64,000 nt of DNA from Mycolicibacterium canariasense. Its GTDB lineage: Bacteria > Actinomycetota > Actinomycetes > Mycobacteriales > Mycobacteriaceae. A model generated the notes under the pieces. It saw only the letters and a program-made list of their open reading frames with translations, was not told the DNA's origin and searched no databases. The position numbers and the translations under genes are program-made. Of the stretch, positions 9,233 to 20,967 are shown one piece after another. The DNA lies in the NCBI RefSeq assembly GCF_002101555.1, contig NZ_LQOL01000029.1, positions 1 to 64,000 of the forward strand, read 5' to 3'. The stretch's first letter is position 1. Every line of letters starts with the position of its first letter.

Positions 9233-10843
9233 GTGAACCGACACCACACGGGCATCGCCCACTGGCTTCCGGCGCTCCTGCTGGCCGGTGCGCTGGTCTT
9301 TGCTTCTGATCTGCCGATCAGCCGACATCTCTTGGGGACGAACCTCATCCAAGGTCCCTACGCGTCGCTGCTTGCTGCCTCCACCGACCTCGGTCCGGCC
9401 CGTCCGCAGCAGATCCAGCTGACGGCCGCGCTCACCGGTCACCAGCGTCCCGACGATCTCATCGATTGGACGCATGACCGGGGACTCACGGTCTCATGGC
9501 GCCCCAGTGACGACTGGGCCATCGTCGAGGGCAACCCGGATGCCATCGCGCGCGCCTTCGACGTCACCGTGCACGACTACCGGGGCAAGCAGGGCCAGCA
9601 GTTCTACGCTTCGCCCCAGCAGCCACAGGTACCCGAGGCACTGCGCGGCGAGGTCACCGAACTCGGGCGGATCCTGGGGTACACCCCGCACCACGTGTCC
9701 CGGCCCGATATCGCGCTGGACGTCCCCGACCGCGGCCTGACCCCGAACGCCCTGCTGACCACCTACAACGCCGACAAGCTCGCCGCCGACGGCTTCACTG
9801 GCAAGGGCACCACGATCGTCATCTTCGCGTTCAGCGGTTACGACCAGAAGGATCTCGACACGTTTTCCGCCATGTTCGGCCTGCCCCAGTTCACCCCGGA
9901 GACCCTCGGCGATCCGCTCCCGGTGGCGCACGGCGAGACGACGATGGATCTGCAAGTGGCACATGCCGTTGCGCCCGATGCACGCAAGGTCGTGGTCAAT
10001 GCCCGGCCGACCGTCCAGGGCGACGGCGCCTACCAGAAGATCGGCAAGCTGTTCGAGGACACCGACCGCGCCTACCCCGGCGCCGTCTGGAGCCTGTCGA
10101 TCGGCTGGGGCTGTGACAAGCTGCTCACCGCGGCCGATCTCGCCCCCGTGCGGTCGGCGCTGCGGGCCGCCCAGTCGCACGGCACGACGGCCTACAACGC
10201 CAGCGGCGACCTGGCCGGCCTGGAATGCAAGGGCGGCACCGACTGGGATTCGGTGCCCGGCCCCGACGACATCGGGCTGGATTCGGTGTCGTCGATCCCC
10301 GAGATGACCAGTGTCGGCGGCACCACGCTGTCCACCGACGACCGCGGCACCTGGCTGGCCGAACAGACCTGGTTCGACGTCCCACTGTCCCAGGGCACCG
10401 GCGGCGGGCTGTCCGCCTTGTTCGACCTGCCGCCCTGGCAGCAGGCCGCGGCCGCGCAGGTGGCACCGGAACGTCGAACCGGTAAGCGGATGACCCCGGA
10501 CATCTCGGCGGTCGCCGATCCGTTCACCGGGGTGAAGATCGTGCTGAACGGTGACCTGGTGATCGGCGGCGGCACGTCACAGTCCGCGCCGATCTGGGCC
10601 GGGCTGACCGCGATCATGGACCAGTACCTGCTCGCCAACGGGGGCGCCCTGATCGGTGAGATCAACCCGCTGCTGTACCGCATCGCCACCGGCGCACCGC
10701 GGCCGGCATTCCGGGATATCACCCTGGGCGCCAATGCCGTCGACCTGGCGGGCCCGGGTTATGACCTGGTGACCGGATTGGGGACCCCCGACATCGACAA
10801 CCTCGCACGCAATCTGCTCATCGCCCAGCGGATCCAGGCCTGA
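9233..10843 (+). CDS. Exported S53 family (sedolisin/kumamolisin-like) serine-carboxyl peptidase
   Basis: Peptidase of 536 aa. An N-terminal hydrophobic segment (about residues 9-27) directs export. A pro-domain of about 150 residues follows, then the S53 catalytic domain. The catalytic triad is visible: Glu235 and Asp239 in GETTMDLQ, and Ser449 in GGGTSQSAP; Asp326 in NASGDLAG is the oxyanion-hole aspartate. All four family residues are intact, so the enzyme should be active, typically at acid pH after pro-domain removal. The start of the zinc-ribbon membrane gene overlaps its stop by 1 nt (TGATG). Substrate unknown. Confidence 0.9.
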   Translation: MNRHHTGIAHWLPALLLAGALVFASDLPISRHLLGTNLIQGPYASLLAASTDLGPARPQQIQLTAALTGHQRPDDLIDWTHDRGLTVSWRPSDDWAIVEGNPDAIARAFDVTVHDYRGKQGQQFYASPQQPQVPEALRGEVTELGRILGYTPHHVSRPDIALDVPDRGLTPNALLTTYNADKLAADGFTGKGTTIVIFAFSGYDQKDLDTFSAMFGLPQFTPETLGDPLPVAHGETTMDLQVAHAVAPDARKVVVNARPTVQGDGAYQKIGKLFEDTDRAYPGAVWSLSIGWGCDKLLTAADLAPVRSALRAAQSHGTTAYNASGDLAGLECKGGTDWDSVPGPDDIGLDSVSSIPEMTSVGGTTLSTDDRGTWLAEQTWFDVPLSQGTGGGLSALFDLPPWQQAAAAQVAPERRTGKRMTPDISAVADPFTGVKIVLNGDLVIGGGTSQSAPIWAGLTAIMDQYLLANGGALIGEINPLLYRIATGAPRPAFRDITLGANAVDLAGPGYDLVTGLGTPDIDNLARNLLIAQRIQA

Positions 10844-12792
10844 TGACCACCACCGACGACACCGGAACCTCCTCCCCCGCACCGGGCATGGTCGAATGCC
10901 CGGTCTGCCGGGTCGACGTCCCCGCCGGCAAGTACTGCGGGCTGTGCGGCGTGCCGCTCGCCGAACACCAGGCCGGCGACGGTCCGCACTGGCTACGGGC
11001 CAAGACGTTCAGCGCCGCCCCCGGCCAGCACCTGCTGACACCGTCGGTCACCAGTTCCCTGTTCCCGCACCTGTCCCCGCGGTCCCGCAAGGCATTCCTG
11101 CTGGGCCTGGCCCTGCTCGTGGTGGCGCTGACACTGGCGACGGTGTTCCGGCTGCCCGCCGCGCTCATCACCGTGGCCTCGTTGGGCCTGCCGCTGTTGT
11201 TCCTGATGTATCTGCGGGAATCCGATCTGGCCGAGGACATTCCGCGCCGCACCCTGGCGCTCACCGCGGCACTCGGCATCGGACTCGGCGTGGTGTGGGT
11301 ACTGCTGACCGGTGCCGCGGTGGCCCGGGCCTACGGTGTGCCACTGGGCGCCGGCATCGCCGGTTCCCGCATCGTGCGCGACGGTATCGGCATCCCGGTC
11401 GGCGCGATGATCATCATGCTGATCCCCGCCGTCGTGGTCCGGCTGACCCGCCCCGGTTCGCGAGAAGCGCTGGACGGCTACGCCATCGGCGCGCTGGGCG
11501 CACTGACCTTCACCGGCGCGGCCACCCTGACCCGGCTGGCTCCGCAGTTCACCACCGGTATGGTGGCCCGTGCCCGGCCACTGGACGGCCTACTGGTCGA
11601 AGCGGGTATCCGCGGGATCGCCGTCCCGCTCACCGCGGCCGCCGTCGGCGGATTGATCGGCGCCGCACTGTGGTTCACCCGACCGCCGTCCAAGGCCGGC
11701 AAGAACCGCGGGTTCGTGCGCCTCACCCTGGTCTCGATCGCGGTGGTCGTCGTCACGGTCTACGCCGGACTGGGCCTCATCGACGTCGCCCGCATCCCGC
11801 AATGGCTGCAATTGGCCGTACACCTGACGCTCTCCCTGCTCGCGCTGCTGGCCCTGCGCATCGGCCTGCACCTGGCGCTGTTGCACGAGGCCCAGGACGA
11901 TATGCACGCCGACGAGCCGCTGCTGTGCAACGAGTGCAACCACGTCGTGCCGGACGCCCCGTTCTGCGCGTTCTGCGGCGCCGCGATGCACGCGTCGTCA
12001 CGCAAATCCCGCAACTCGCGCCGGGTGGACCGTCCGATCCGGCTCGCCGAGGACCAGACGACGGGCCCGATCGTCGTCGGTCTGGCACCGGGCTATTCGT
12101 TGCACGCCGGGACCTTCGCCGCGCCGCCGCCACGCAAGACGTCCTTCCGTTGGCTGGCACTCACGCTGAGCATCTCGATCCTGGTGGTGGCCGGCGGTCT
12201 GGTCGGCCTGTCCGGCCTGCTGGAGAAACCGTCGGCGCGTTACGTCTGCCCACCGGACTGCGGCCGCCCCCCGATGGGGCAACCGGTCAACGTCAACCCA
12301 CGCTTCGTCGCGGCCGACGGTTCCTTCTCGGTGTCCTACCCGTCCCCCGAGTCCGCCTACAAGGTGACCACCTCCGACAACAGCGTGACGGCGGTCTTCG
12401 AGGCGAGTGACGGCGGCACGCTGCGGTTGTTCAGCGAGCCGGCCAACGGCCGGTCCCCCCGCGATATCGCCAACGCGTTGGTGAACAAGACTTTTCCCGA
12501 CACCAAGATCGCCTACGAGATCCCCAATGCAATGGTCGGTTACCAGCCCGGCTACGGCCTGGTCGCCGACTGCTGGCCGCAGGGCGCCATGAGCAGCTAC
12601 ACCCGGATGCGGGTGGTGGTGATCGCGGCGGTCAAGAACGGCGTGGCGCTGGTGGCCGGGGCGGTCGGGCCGTACCACGCGTTCGGTCCCGACTTCGGCT
12701 CGGGGAAACCCTCGGCGGTCGGCCTGGAGATCGCCCTGGACATGGGCAAGTACGTCAACAGCTTCAGCTGGCGGGGCGACCCGCCGCGCTGA
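10843..12792 (+). CDS. Zinc-ribbon polytopic membrane protein with extracytoplasmic C-terminal domain
   Basis: Unassigned 649-aa protein. A zinc ribbon (C19, C22, C32, C35) opens the protein. About nine hydrophobic segments follow between residues 80 and 350, and then a second zinc ribbon (C362, C365, C375, C378). A further membrane segment at about 435-455 leads to an outside domain of about 190 residues containing CPPDCG and a Trp/Tyr-rich part. It is coupled to the S53 peptidase by a 1-nt overlap, so the two probably act together at the envelope. It converges on guaA with a 12-bp gap. Confidence 0.8.
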   Translation: MTTTDDTGTSSPAPGMVECPVCRVDVPAGKYCGLCGVPLAEHQAGDGPHWLRAKTFSAAPGQHLLTPSVTSSLFPHLSPRSRKAFLLGLALLVVALTLATVFRLPAALITVASLGLPLLFLMYLRESDLAEDIPRRTLALTAALGIGLGVVWVLLTGAAVARAYGVPLGAGIAGSRIVRDGIGIPVGAMIIMLIPAVVVRLTRPGSREALDGYAIGALGALTFTGAATLTRLAPQFTTGMVARARPLDGLLVEAGIRGIAVPLTAAAVGGLIGAALWFTRPPSKAGKNRGFVRLTLVSIAVVVVTVYAGLGLIDVARIPQWLQLAVHLTLSLLALLALRIGLHLALLHEAQDDMHADEPLLCNECNHVVPDAPFCAFCGAAMHASSRKSRNSRRVDRPIRLAEDQTTGPIVVGLAPGYSLHAGTFAAPPPRKTSFRWLALTLSISILVVAGGLVGLSGLLEKPSARYVCPPDCGRPPMGQPVNVNPRFVAADGSFSVSYPSPESAYKVTTSDNSVTAVFEASDGGTLRLFSEPANGRSPRDIANALVNKTFPDTKIAYEIPNAMVGYQPGYGLVADCWPQGAMSSYTRMRVVVIAAVKNGVALVAGAVGPYHAFGPDFGSGKPSAVGLEIALDMGKYVNSFSWRGDPPR

Positions 12793-12804
12793 ATTCGCCT
12801 GCGG

Positions 12805-14391
<1,587 letters not shown>

Positions 14392-14400
14392 CTGAACAGT

Positions 14401-14985
14401 CTAAGAGTTGCGCCGCTGCGCGCCGGGTTGGCCTCCGTCCGCGCCGAGCATCCGGTCCATCTGGGCGTCGACGACGTCCCGCAACTCGGCGTCGGTGATG
14501 TCGTCGAGTCCGGTCGACGAGCGCAGGAAAGGCTCGAACAGGCGCCAACCGAGTTGCAGGGCAACGGCATTGGCGACCGCCAGCCGGGCTGACCGGTCGT
14601 CGTCACCGTAGCCGGGCCGCACCGCCTCCAGCAGTGATGCGATGTTCGGGAATCTGGTCTGCAGCTGGCCCACCGGATATCCGTCCAGCAGGGCCCTGGC
14701 CAGCACACGGATGTGCCGGTCGGTAGCGCGTTCGATATCGGCGGCCGGCGCACCCTGCGACACGAGCGCGATCAGGCCGGCGCCCAGATGGTCCAGCACG
14801 GCGCCCACCAGGCGTTCCTTGGTGCCGAAGTGGCGGTATACCAGGCCGTGGTTGACCCGGGAGCGGGCCGCGATGTCGCGGATCGAGGTGGCCGACGGCC
14901 CGTGCTGCGCGAACAGGTCCGCCGCGGCCTCCAGCACGGCCGCCACCACTTCCTGTCGGCCGGCCGGTGGCGAGCTTGTAGTCAC
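14401..14985 (-). CDS. TetR family repressor of the adjacent dioxygenase gene
   Basis: TetR regulator of 194 aa with an N-terminal helix-turn-helix (TSIRDIAARSRVNHGLVYRHF, residues about 36-56) and a helical ligand domain. It resembles M. tuberculosis Rv3405c, which represses the divergent dioxygenase Rv3406. The GTG start at 14985 lies inside one of two inverted repeats in the 63-bp divergent promoter, so it probably represses itself too. No clear ribosome binding site precedes the GTG, so a leaderless transcript is possible. Confidence 0.85.
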   Translation of the reverse strand: MTTSSPPAGRQEVVAAVLEAAADLFAQHGPSATSIRDIAARSRVNHGLVYRHFGTKERLVGAVLDHLGAGLIALVSQGAPAADIERATDRHIRVLARALLDGYPVGQLQTRFPNIASLLEAVRPGYGDDDRSARLAVANAVALQLGWRLFEPFLRSSTGLDDITDAELRDVVDAQMDRMLGADGGQPGAQRRNS

Positions 14986-15024
14986 CCGACTACAGTAGCG
15001 GTGTAGTCAGATGACTACACCGCT
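14977..15024. promoter_or_regulatory. Tandem TetR operators in the tetR/dioxygenase promoter
   Basis: Two inverted repeats share the half-site TGTAGTC/GACTACA. The first spans 14977-14994 (7-bp arms, ACCC spacer) and covers the tetR start codon. The second spans 14997-15024 and has perfect 13-bp arms, AGCGGTGTAGTCA and its complement, around GA. It lies 25 bp before the dioxygenase ATG. Position and symmetry strongly suggest TetR binding. Confidence 0.85.
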
Positions 15025-15048
15025 CCGTCACCCATCCGAAGGACCGAC

Positions 15049-15924
15049 ATGACCATCACAGTGACCCAGCTCGGCAGCCGCATCGGCGCCCGCATCGACG
15101 GCGTCGCCCTCGGTGGCGATCTGAACGCCGCCACCGTCACCGCCATCCGCGCCGCCCTGCTGCGCCACAAGGTGGTGTTCTTCCGCGACCAGCACCATCT
15201 CGACGACGACCGCCAGCAGGCGTTCGCCGGCCTGCTCGGAACCCCCATCGGCCATCACGCGTTCAAGGGCGCCGGCGTCGTTGCACCGATCGATTCCGAC
15301 TACGCGAAAGCCACCCGCTGGCACACCGACGTCACCTTCCTGCCCGACTATCCGGCCATCTCGGTGCTGCGGGCGGTGACCCTGCCCAGTTACGGCGGCT
15401 CGACGCTATGGGCGTCGACCGCGGCCGGTTACGACGCGCTGCCGGATGCGCTCAAACGGCTCGCCGAGAACCTGTGGGCACTGCACAGCAACCGCTACGA
15501 CTACGCCGCCGCCCCGGTCGACGAGGCCACCGACACCCAGCGCGCGCTGCGCGAGATGTTCCAGAAACCGGACTTCCGCACCGAGCATCCGGTGGTGCGG
15601 GTGCACCCCGAGACGGGCGAACGCACCCTCGTCGCAGGCGATTTCGTCCGCGGCCTGCTCGGCATGGACAGCCACGAGTCCCATGCCCTGCTTGATCTGT
15701 TGCAGCGACGGATCACCGTGCCGGAGAACACCATTCGCTGGACGTGGGCACCGGGTGACGTCGCCATGTGGGACAACCGGGCCACCCAGCATCGCGCCGT
15801 CGACGACTACGACGACCAGCGCCGGCTGATGCACCGGGTCACGCTGGCCGGCGATGTCCCGGTGGACGTTTACGGCCGGACCAGCCGCGCCGTCGGGGAT
15901 GCGCTGCAGCGCCAGGCCGGCTGA
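15049..15924 (+). CDS. TauD/TfdA Fe(II)/2-oxoglutarate dioxygenase (alkyl sulfatase type)
   Basis: Oxygenase of 291 aa resembling Rv3406, a type II alkyl sulfatase that releases sulfate from alkyl sulfates. The iron-binding facial triad is intact: H92-T-D94 in RWHTDVTF and H248 in TQHRAVDDY, with the Arg that binds 2-oxoglutarate about 12 residues later (RRLMHR). In M. tuberculosis, loss of the TetR repressor raises Rv3406 and gives resistance to some DprE1 inhibitors because the enzyme inactivates them. The same regulatory pair is present here. Confidence 0.87.
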   Translation: MTITVTQLGSRIGARIDGVALGGDLNAATVTAIRAALLRHKVVFFRDQHHLDDDRQQAFAGLLGTPIGHHAFKGAGVVAPIDSDYAKATRWHTDVTFLPDYPAISVLRAVTLPSYGGSTLWASTAAGYDALPDALKRLAENLWALHSNRYDYAAAPVDEATDTQRALREMFQKPDFRTEHPVVRVHPETGERTLVAGDFVRGLLGMDSHESHALLDLLQRRITVPENTIRWTWAPGDVAMWDNRATQHRAVDDYDDQRRLMHRVTLAGDVPVDVYGRTSRAVGDALQRQAG

Positions 15925-16007
15925 CCTCACAGTCTCACCAAGTATGAGACGAGCCCGAAACGGGCATGGTGGAGTAGACCTATCCACTATGCGAAAGCGA
16001 GGCCGCG

Positions 16008-16754
16008 ATGCTGGGCCTGCCCGAGGGCGTGCGCGCCTGCCTGTTCGACCTGGACGGCGTGCTCACCGACACCGCCAGCGTGCACAAGACGGCGTGGAAG
16101 GCGATGTTCGACGAGTACCTGCGGGATCGGGCCGCGCGCACCGGCCAGCCGTTCGTGCCGTTCGACGTCGACCACGACTACCTGACCTATGTCGACGGTA
16201 AGCGCCGCGAGGACGGGGTACGCGCCTTCCTGACCAGCCGCGGTATCGACCTGCCCGAGGGCGGACCCGATGATCCCCCGGACGCCGAGACGGTAGCCGG
16301 TCTGGGCAACCGCAAGAACGCCATGTTCCAGCGGGTGCTGCACACCGACGGGGTGACGGTGTTCGACGGCTCCCGGCGTTACCTGGCCGAGGCCGCCGGT
16401 GCGGGGCTCGGCGTGGCCGTGGTGTCCTCCAGCGCCAACACCCGCGAGGTGCTCGAGGTGACCGGGTTGGCCCGCTACGTGCAGCAACGCGTCGACGGCG
16501 TCACGCTGTGCGAGGAGCACCTGCCCGGTAAACCGGCGCCGGACTCGTTCCTGCGGGCCGCCCAACTGCTGGACACCGAACCGGCCGCCGCCGCCGTCTT
16601 CGAGGACGCACTGGCCGGCGTGGCCGCCGGCCGTGCCGGGAAGTTCGGCTGTGTGGTGGGCGTGGATCGGGTCGGCCAGGCCGACGAGTTGCGATCGCAC
16701 GGCGCCGATATCGTCGTCACCGACCTCGCCGACCTGTTGCGGGACGGCCGATGA
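16008..16754 (+). CDS. HAD hydrolase, beta-phosphoglucomutase type
   Basis: A 248-aa HAD-superfamily enzyme matching Rv3400. The nucleophile motif is [11 protein letters not shown] (D14, D16). Motif II is in VVSSSANT, the lysine in [10 protein letters not shown], and the acidic motif in VFEDALAGV. The family interconverts beta-glucose-1-phosphate and glucose-6-phosphate. Its ATGA overlap with the GH65 phosphorylase gene (16751) makes sense, since such phosphorylases produce beta-glucose-1-phosphate. A 30-bp region with two small hairpins (15932-15965) separates it from the dioxygenase gene. Confidence 0.88.
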   Translation: MLGLPEGVRACLFDLDGVLTDTASVHKTAWKAMFDEYLRDRAARTGQPFVPFDVDHDYLTYVDGKRREDGVRAFLTSRGIDLPEGGPDDPPDAETVAGLGNRKNAMFQRVLHTDGVTVFDGSRRYLAEAAGAGLGVAVVSSSANTREVLEVTGLARYVQQRVDGVTLCEEHLPGKPAPDSFLRAAQLLDTEPAAAAVFEDALAGVAAGRAGKFGCVVGVDRVGQADELRSHGADIVVTDLADLLRDGR

Positions 16755-19123
16755 TCACCCACGACGCGTTTCCCGTCGAACCCTGGCAGATCCGCGAGAC
16801 GCGGCTGGACCTGGACATGCTGGCCCAGTCGGAATCGATCTTCGCGCTGTCGAACGGGCATATCGGCCTGCGCGGCAACCTCGACGAGGGCGAACCGCAC
16901 GGATTGCCGGGGACATACCTCAACTCGTTCTACGAAACCCAGGCCCTGCCCTACGCCGAGGGCGGATTCGGATACCCGGAAGCCGGCCAGACCATCGTCG
17001 ACATCACCAACGGCAAGATCCTGCGTCTGCTCGTCGACGACGAACCGTTCGACGTTCGGTACGGCGAACTCGTCGACCATGAACGGGTGCTCGATCTGCG
17101 GGCCGGCACGTTGTCGCGGGTGGCCCAATGGCGTTCGCCGGCAGGCAAACAGGTCAGGGTCGCCTCGACCCGGCTGGTGTCACTGACCCAGCGCAGCGTG
17201 GCCGCCATCGAATACGTCGTCGAGGCGCTCGACGAATTCGTCCGTGTCACAGTGCAATCCGAGCTGGTCGCCAACGAGGATCAGCCCGAACGATCGGACG
17301 ATCCGCGGGTGGCCACCCGGCTGGAGCACCCGTTGCAGGCAGTGCATCACGAGCACATCGATACCGGTGGACTGCTGGTGCACCAGACGAAGGCCAGCGG
17401 ACTGATGATGGCCGCCGCGATGGACCATGAAGTCGAGGTTCCCGGCCGGGTCGAGATCACCACCGATTCCCGACCGGATCTGGCCCGCACCACGGTGATC
17501 TGCGGTCTGCGGCCCGGCCAGAAACTGCGCATCGTCAAGTATCTGGCCTACGGCTGGTCCAGCCTGCGTTCGCGCCCGGCCCTGCGTGACCAGGCCGCCG
17601 GGGCGCTGGCCGGCGCCAGGTACAGCGGCTGGCAGGGCCTGCTCGACGGCCAGCGAGCCTATCTCGACGAGTTCTGGGACAGCGCCGATGTCGAGGTGTT
17701 CGGTGATCCCGATTGCCAGCAGGCGGTGCGGTTCGGGTTGTTCCACGTACTGCAGGCCAGCGCGCGTGCCGAACGCAGGGCGATCCCGGGCAAGGGGCTC
17801 ACCGGCACCGGCTATGACGGCCACGCCTTCTGGGACACCGAGGGTTTCGTGCTTCCGGTACTCACCTACACCAAGCCGCATGCCGCGGCCGACGCACTGC
17901 GCTGGCGGGCGGCCACCCTGGACCTGGCCAAGGACCGGGCGCGCCAACTGGGCCTGGCGGGCGCCAGTTTCCCGTGGCGCACCATCCGCGGCGAGGAGTG
18001 CTCGGCCTACTGGCCGGCCGGTACCGCGGCCTGGCACATCAACGCCGATATCGCCATGGCGTTCGAACGCTACCGCGTGGTGACCGGCGATGACAGCCTG
18101 GAACGCGAATGCGGGCTGGCGGTACTCGTCGAGACCGCGCGCCTGTGGCTGTCGCTGGGGCATCACGACCGGCACGGGGTGTGGCATCTGGACGGCGTCA
18201 CCGGCCCGGACGAGTACACCGCGCTGGTGACCGACAACGTGTTCACGAATCTGATGGCGGCACACAATCTTCGGGTTGCCGCCGCCGCGTGCTTGCGCCA
18301 CCCGGAGGCGGCCCACACCATCGGCGTCACCACCGAGGAGACGGCCGCCTGGCGGGATGCGGCTGCCGCGGCGCACATCCCGTTCGACAAGGAGCTCGGG
18401 GTGCACGCGCAGTGCGAGGGTTTCACCAACCTCGCGGAGTGGGACTTCACGGCCGACACCCAGTACCCGCTGTTGCTGCACGAACACTACGTGCGGCTCT
18501 ACCCGACCCAGGTGCTCAAGCAGGCCGACCTGGTGCTGGCGATGCATTGGCACAGCCATGCTTTCTCCGCCACCGAGAAGGCCCGCAATGTCGACTATTA
18601 CGAGCGCCGCACCACCAGGGACTCGTCGTTGTCGGCGTGCACCCAGGCCGTCATGTGCGCCGAGGTGGGGCATCTGGAGCTGGCCCACGATTACGCCTAC
18701 GAGGCCGCGCTGATCGACCTGCGCGACCTGCACCACAACACCCGCGACGGATTGCACATGGCCTCGCTCGCCGGTGCGTGGACGGCGCTGGTCGCCGGGT
18801 TCGGCGGGCTGCGCGACGATCAGGGGATGCTGGCGCTGGATCCGCATCTGCCCGACGGCATCACCCGGCTACGTTTTCGGTTGCGCTGGAAGGACTTCCG
18901 GCTGACCGTCGACGCCACCCACCACGAGGTGACCTACGGCCTGCGGGACGGGCCGGATGCCAGGCTGACCATCCGGCACGCCGGCGCCGAACTCGAACTC
19001 AGCACGCAGAAGCCGACGACCGTCGACGTGCACCCGCGCAAGCCCTTGCTGCCGGCGCCGCCGCAGCCCATCGGCCGGGAACCGATGCGGCGCCACCTCG
19101 TCTCCGAGCGAGCGGCCCAGTGA
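16751..19123 (+). CDS. Glycoside hydrolase family 65 protein (disaccharide phosphorylase type)
   Basis: A 790-aa protein matching Rv3401. It has the GH65 N-terminal beta-sandwich ([14 protein letters not shown]), a central (alpha/alpha)6 barrel with the general acid E488 in [15 protein letters not shown], and a C-terminal beta domain. GH65 enzymes phosphorolyse or hydrolyse alpha-glucosides such as maltose, trehalose or kojibiose. Coupling to a beta-phosphoglucomutase favours a phosphorylase giving beta-glucose-1-phosphate, hence glucose-6-phosphate. Exact substrate is unknown. Confidence 0.88.
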   Translation: MITHDAFPVEPWQIRETRLDLDMLAQSESIFALSNGHIGLRGNLDEGEPHGLPGTYLNSFYETQALPYAEGGFGYPEAGQTIVDITNGKILRLLVDDEPFDVRYGELVDHERVLDLRAGTLSRVAQWRSPAGKQVRVASTRLVSLTQRSVAAIEYVVEALDEFVRVTVQSELVANEDQPERSDDPRVATRLEHPLQAVHHEHIDTGGLLVHQTKASGLMMAAAMDHEVEVPGRVEITTDSRPDLARTTVICGLRPGQKLRIVKYLAYGWSSLRSRPALRDQAAGALAGARYSGWQGLLDGQRAYLDEFWDSADVEVFGDPDCQQAVRFGLFHVLQASARAERRAIPGKGLTGTGYDGHAFWDTEGFVLPVLTYTKPHAAADALRWRAATLDLAKDRARQLGLAGASFPWRTIRGEECSAYWPAGTAAWHINADIAMAFERYRVVTGDDSLERECGLAVLVETARLWLSLGHHDRHGVWHLDGVTGPDEYTALVTDNVFTNLMAAHNLRVAAAACLRHPEAAHTIGVTTEETAAWRDAAAAAHIPFDKELGVHAQCEGFTNLAEWDFTADTQYPLLLHEHYVRLYPTQVLKQADLVLAMHWHSHAFSATEKARNVDYYERRTTRDSSLSACTQAVMCAEVGHLELAHDYAYEAALIDLRDLHHNTRDGLHMASLAGAWTALVAGFGGLRDDQGMLALDPHLPDGITRLRFRLRWKDFRLTVDATHHEVTYGLRDGPDARLTIRHAGAELELSTQKPTTVDVHPRKPLLPAPPQPIGREPMRRHLVSERAAQ

Positions 19124-19148
19124 GCACCGCCCCGCCGAGTACCCCCGG

Positions 19149-20885
19149 TCAGCCCGCCGAGCCGACCGGGGTGATCGGCAGATGCCGCAACGCACCCGGC
19201 GCGTCGGCCGGGACCACCGGATGCGCCGGCGAAATGGGCGAGAGCCGCTGGTAGGGCTGGCCCTGGGCGGGCCGTTGGTCCTGTTCGCCTTTGTTCGGCC
19301 ACAGCGACGCCGCCCGTTCGGCCTGTGCGGTGATCGAAAGCGACGGATTCACACCGAGATTCGCCGAGATCGCCGCGCCGTCGGTGACGTACAACGTCGG
19401 GTAGTTGTACACCCGGTGGTACGGGTCGATGACACCCGTCTCGGGGCTGTCACCGATGGCCGCACCCCCGAGGAAGTGCGCGGTGAGCGGGATGTTGAAC
19501 AGCTCACCCCAGGTGCCGCCGGCCACGCCGTCGATCTTCTCGGCAAGCCGGCGGGTCACCTCGTTGCCGGCCGGGATCCACGTCGGATTGGGCTCACCGT
19601 GTCCCTGCTCGGAGGACAGGATCCGCTTGCCCAGCGGCCCACGTTTGGTGAACGTGGTGATGGAGTTGTCCAGGTGCTGCATCACCAGGGCGATGACGGT
19701 GCGTTCGCTCCAGCGCTGCGGATTGAGCAACCGGATCAGCCCGCGGGGATCTTCCCCGGCCTGGTCGAGGAACTGACGCCAGCGCGGCACGTCGGTGCCG
19801 CCGGGCCCGGCACCGTCGGTCATCAGCGTCTGCAACAGACCCATCGCATTGGAACCCTTGCCGTAGCGCACCGGTTCGACGTGGGTGTCCTCGGTCGGGT
19901 GGATCGACGAGGTGATGGCCACCCCGTGCGTCAGGTCGCGATCCGGGTGCACCGTGATGGTCTGCGCGCCGACGATCGATTCGGAGTTGGTCCGGGTCAG
20001 CACGCCCAGACGCTGCGACAGCTTGGGCAGCTTGCCGGTGTCACGCATCTTGAACAGCAACTTCTGGGTGTTGTACGTGCCGGCCGCCACGATGAGGTTG
20101 GTGGCGGTGAACGTCTTGCGCCTGCGGCGCAGCTTGCTGCCGGTGCGGGCGGTGTGGATCTCCCACACCCCGTCGGGCCGTTGGCTGAAGCTGGTGACCG
20201 TGGTCATCGGGTGTACCTGCGCGCCGGCCGATTCGGCCAACCCCAGGTAGTTCTTCACCAGGGTGTTCTTGGCGCCGTGCCGGCAGCCGGTCATGCATTC
20301 GCCGCATTCGATGCAGCCGGTCCTGGCCGGTCCGGCACCGCCGAAGTACGGGTCCGGGACGGTCTTGCCCGGGGTTTTCTGCCCGTCCGGGCCGAAGAAC
20401 ACCCCGACCGGGGTGGCGACGAAGGTGTCGCCGACGCCCATATCGTCGGCGACCTCCTTCATCAGCCGGTCGGCATCGGTGAAGGTCGGGTTGGTCACGA
20501 CGCCGAGCATCCGCTGCGCCTGCTCGTAGTGCGGCATCAATTCCGACCGCCAGTCGGTGATGCCCGACCACTGCTTGTCGGCGAAGAACGGCTCGGGCGG
20601 CACGTAGAGGGTGTTGGCGTAGTTGAGCGATCCGCCGCCCACCCCGGCACCGGCCAGGATCATGCAGTTGCGCAGCAGGTGGATGCGCTGGATGCCGTAC
20701 ATGCCCAGCTGCGGCGCCCACAGGAAGCGGCGCAGGTCCCAGGAGGTCTTGGCGAAATCGGCATCGGCATATCGTGGGCCGGCTTCCAGGACTCCCACCC
20801 GGTAGCCCTTCTCGGTGAGCCGCAGCGCGCTGACGCTGCCCCCGAAACCCGAGCCGATGATCGCGACGTCGTAGTCAGGCTGCAT
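19149..20885 (-). CDS. choD: GMC oxidoreductase, ChoD-type putative cholesterol oxidase
   Basis: FAD-dependent glucose-methanol-choline oxidoreductase of 578 aa matching Rv3409c (ChoD). The FAD-binding GSGFGG is at residues 11-16, with GAGVGGGSLNYAN downstream. A cysteine-rich patch, GCIECGECMTGCRHGAKN, resembles that of the ChoD-like GMC group. The C-terminus has the conserved DGAAISANLGVNPSLSITA. Annotated as cholesterol oxidase in M. tuberculosis, though its role in sterol breakdown there is disputed. The final codons overlap an inverted repeat (19143-19171) that may terminate it and the convergent GH65 gene. Confidence 0.85.
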   Translation of the reverse strand: MQPDYDVAIIGSGFGGSVSALRLTEKGYRVGVLEAGPRYADADFAKTSWDLRRFLWAPQLGMYGIQRIHLLRNCMILAGAGVGGGSLNYANTLYVPPEPFFADKQWSGITDWRSELMPHYEQAQRMLGVVTNPTFTDADRLMKEVADDMGVGDTFVATPVGVFFGPDGQKTPGKTVPDPYFGGAGPARTGCIECGECMTGCRHGAKNTLVKNYLGLAESAGAQVHPMTTVTSFSQRPDGVWEIHTARTGSKLRRRRKTFTATNLIVAAGTYNTQKLLFKMRDTGKLPKLSQRLGVLTRTNSESIVGAQTITVHPDRDLTHGVAITSSIHPTEDTHVEPVRYGKGSNAMGLLQTLMTDGAGPGGTDVPRWRQFLDQAGEDPRGLIRLLNPQRWSERTVIALVMQHLDNSITTFTKRGPLGKRILSSEQGHGEPNPTWIPAGNEVTRRLAEKIDGVAGGTWGELFNIPLTAHFLGGAAIGDSPETGVIDPYHRVYNYPTLYVTDGAAISANLGVNPSLSITAQAERAASLWPNKGEQDQRPAQGQPYQRLSPISPAHPVVPADAPGALRHLPITPVGSAG

Positions 20886-20967
20886 GTGACCAGTATGACG
20901 CTACCGATAGGTAACTTCTAGACAGGAAGGCCTAACTTGTAAAGGAAAGTCGGTCGATCACGCGACT

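Noticed and set aside
19143..19171. Rho-independent terminator between the GH65 and choD genes
   Set aside because: CCCCGGTC/GACCGGGG is an inverted repeat, but it lies inside the choD 3' coding end, has a 13-nt loop and no T-tract, so it was not listed as a firm terminator.
20886..20967. KstR operator upstream of choD
   Set aside because: An AT-rich gap contains CTAACTTGTAAA-like sequence, but it matches only half of the KstR palindrome and is not symmetrical.
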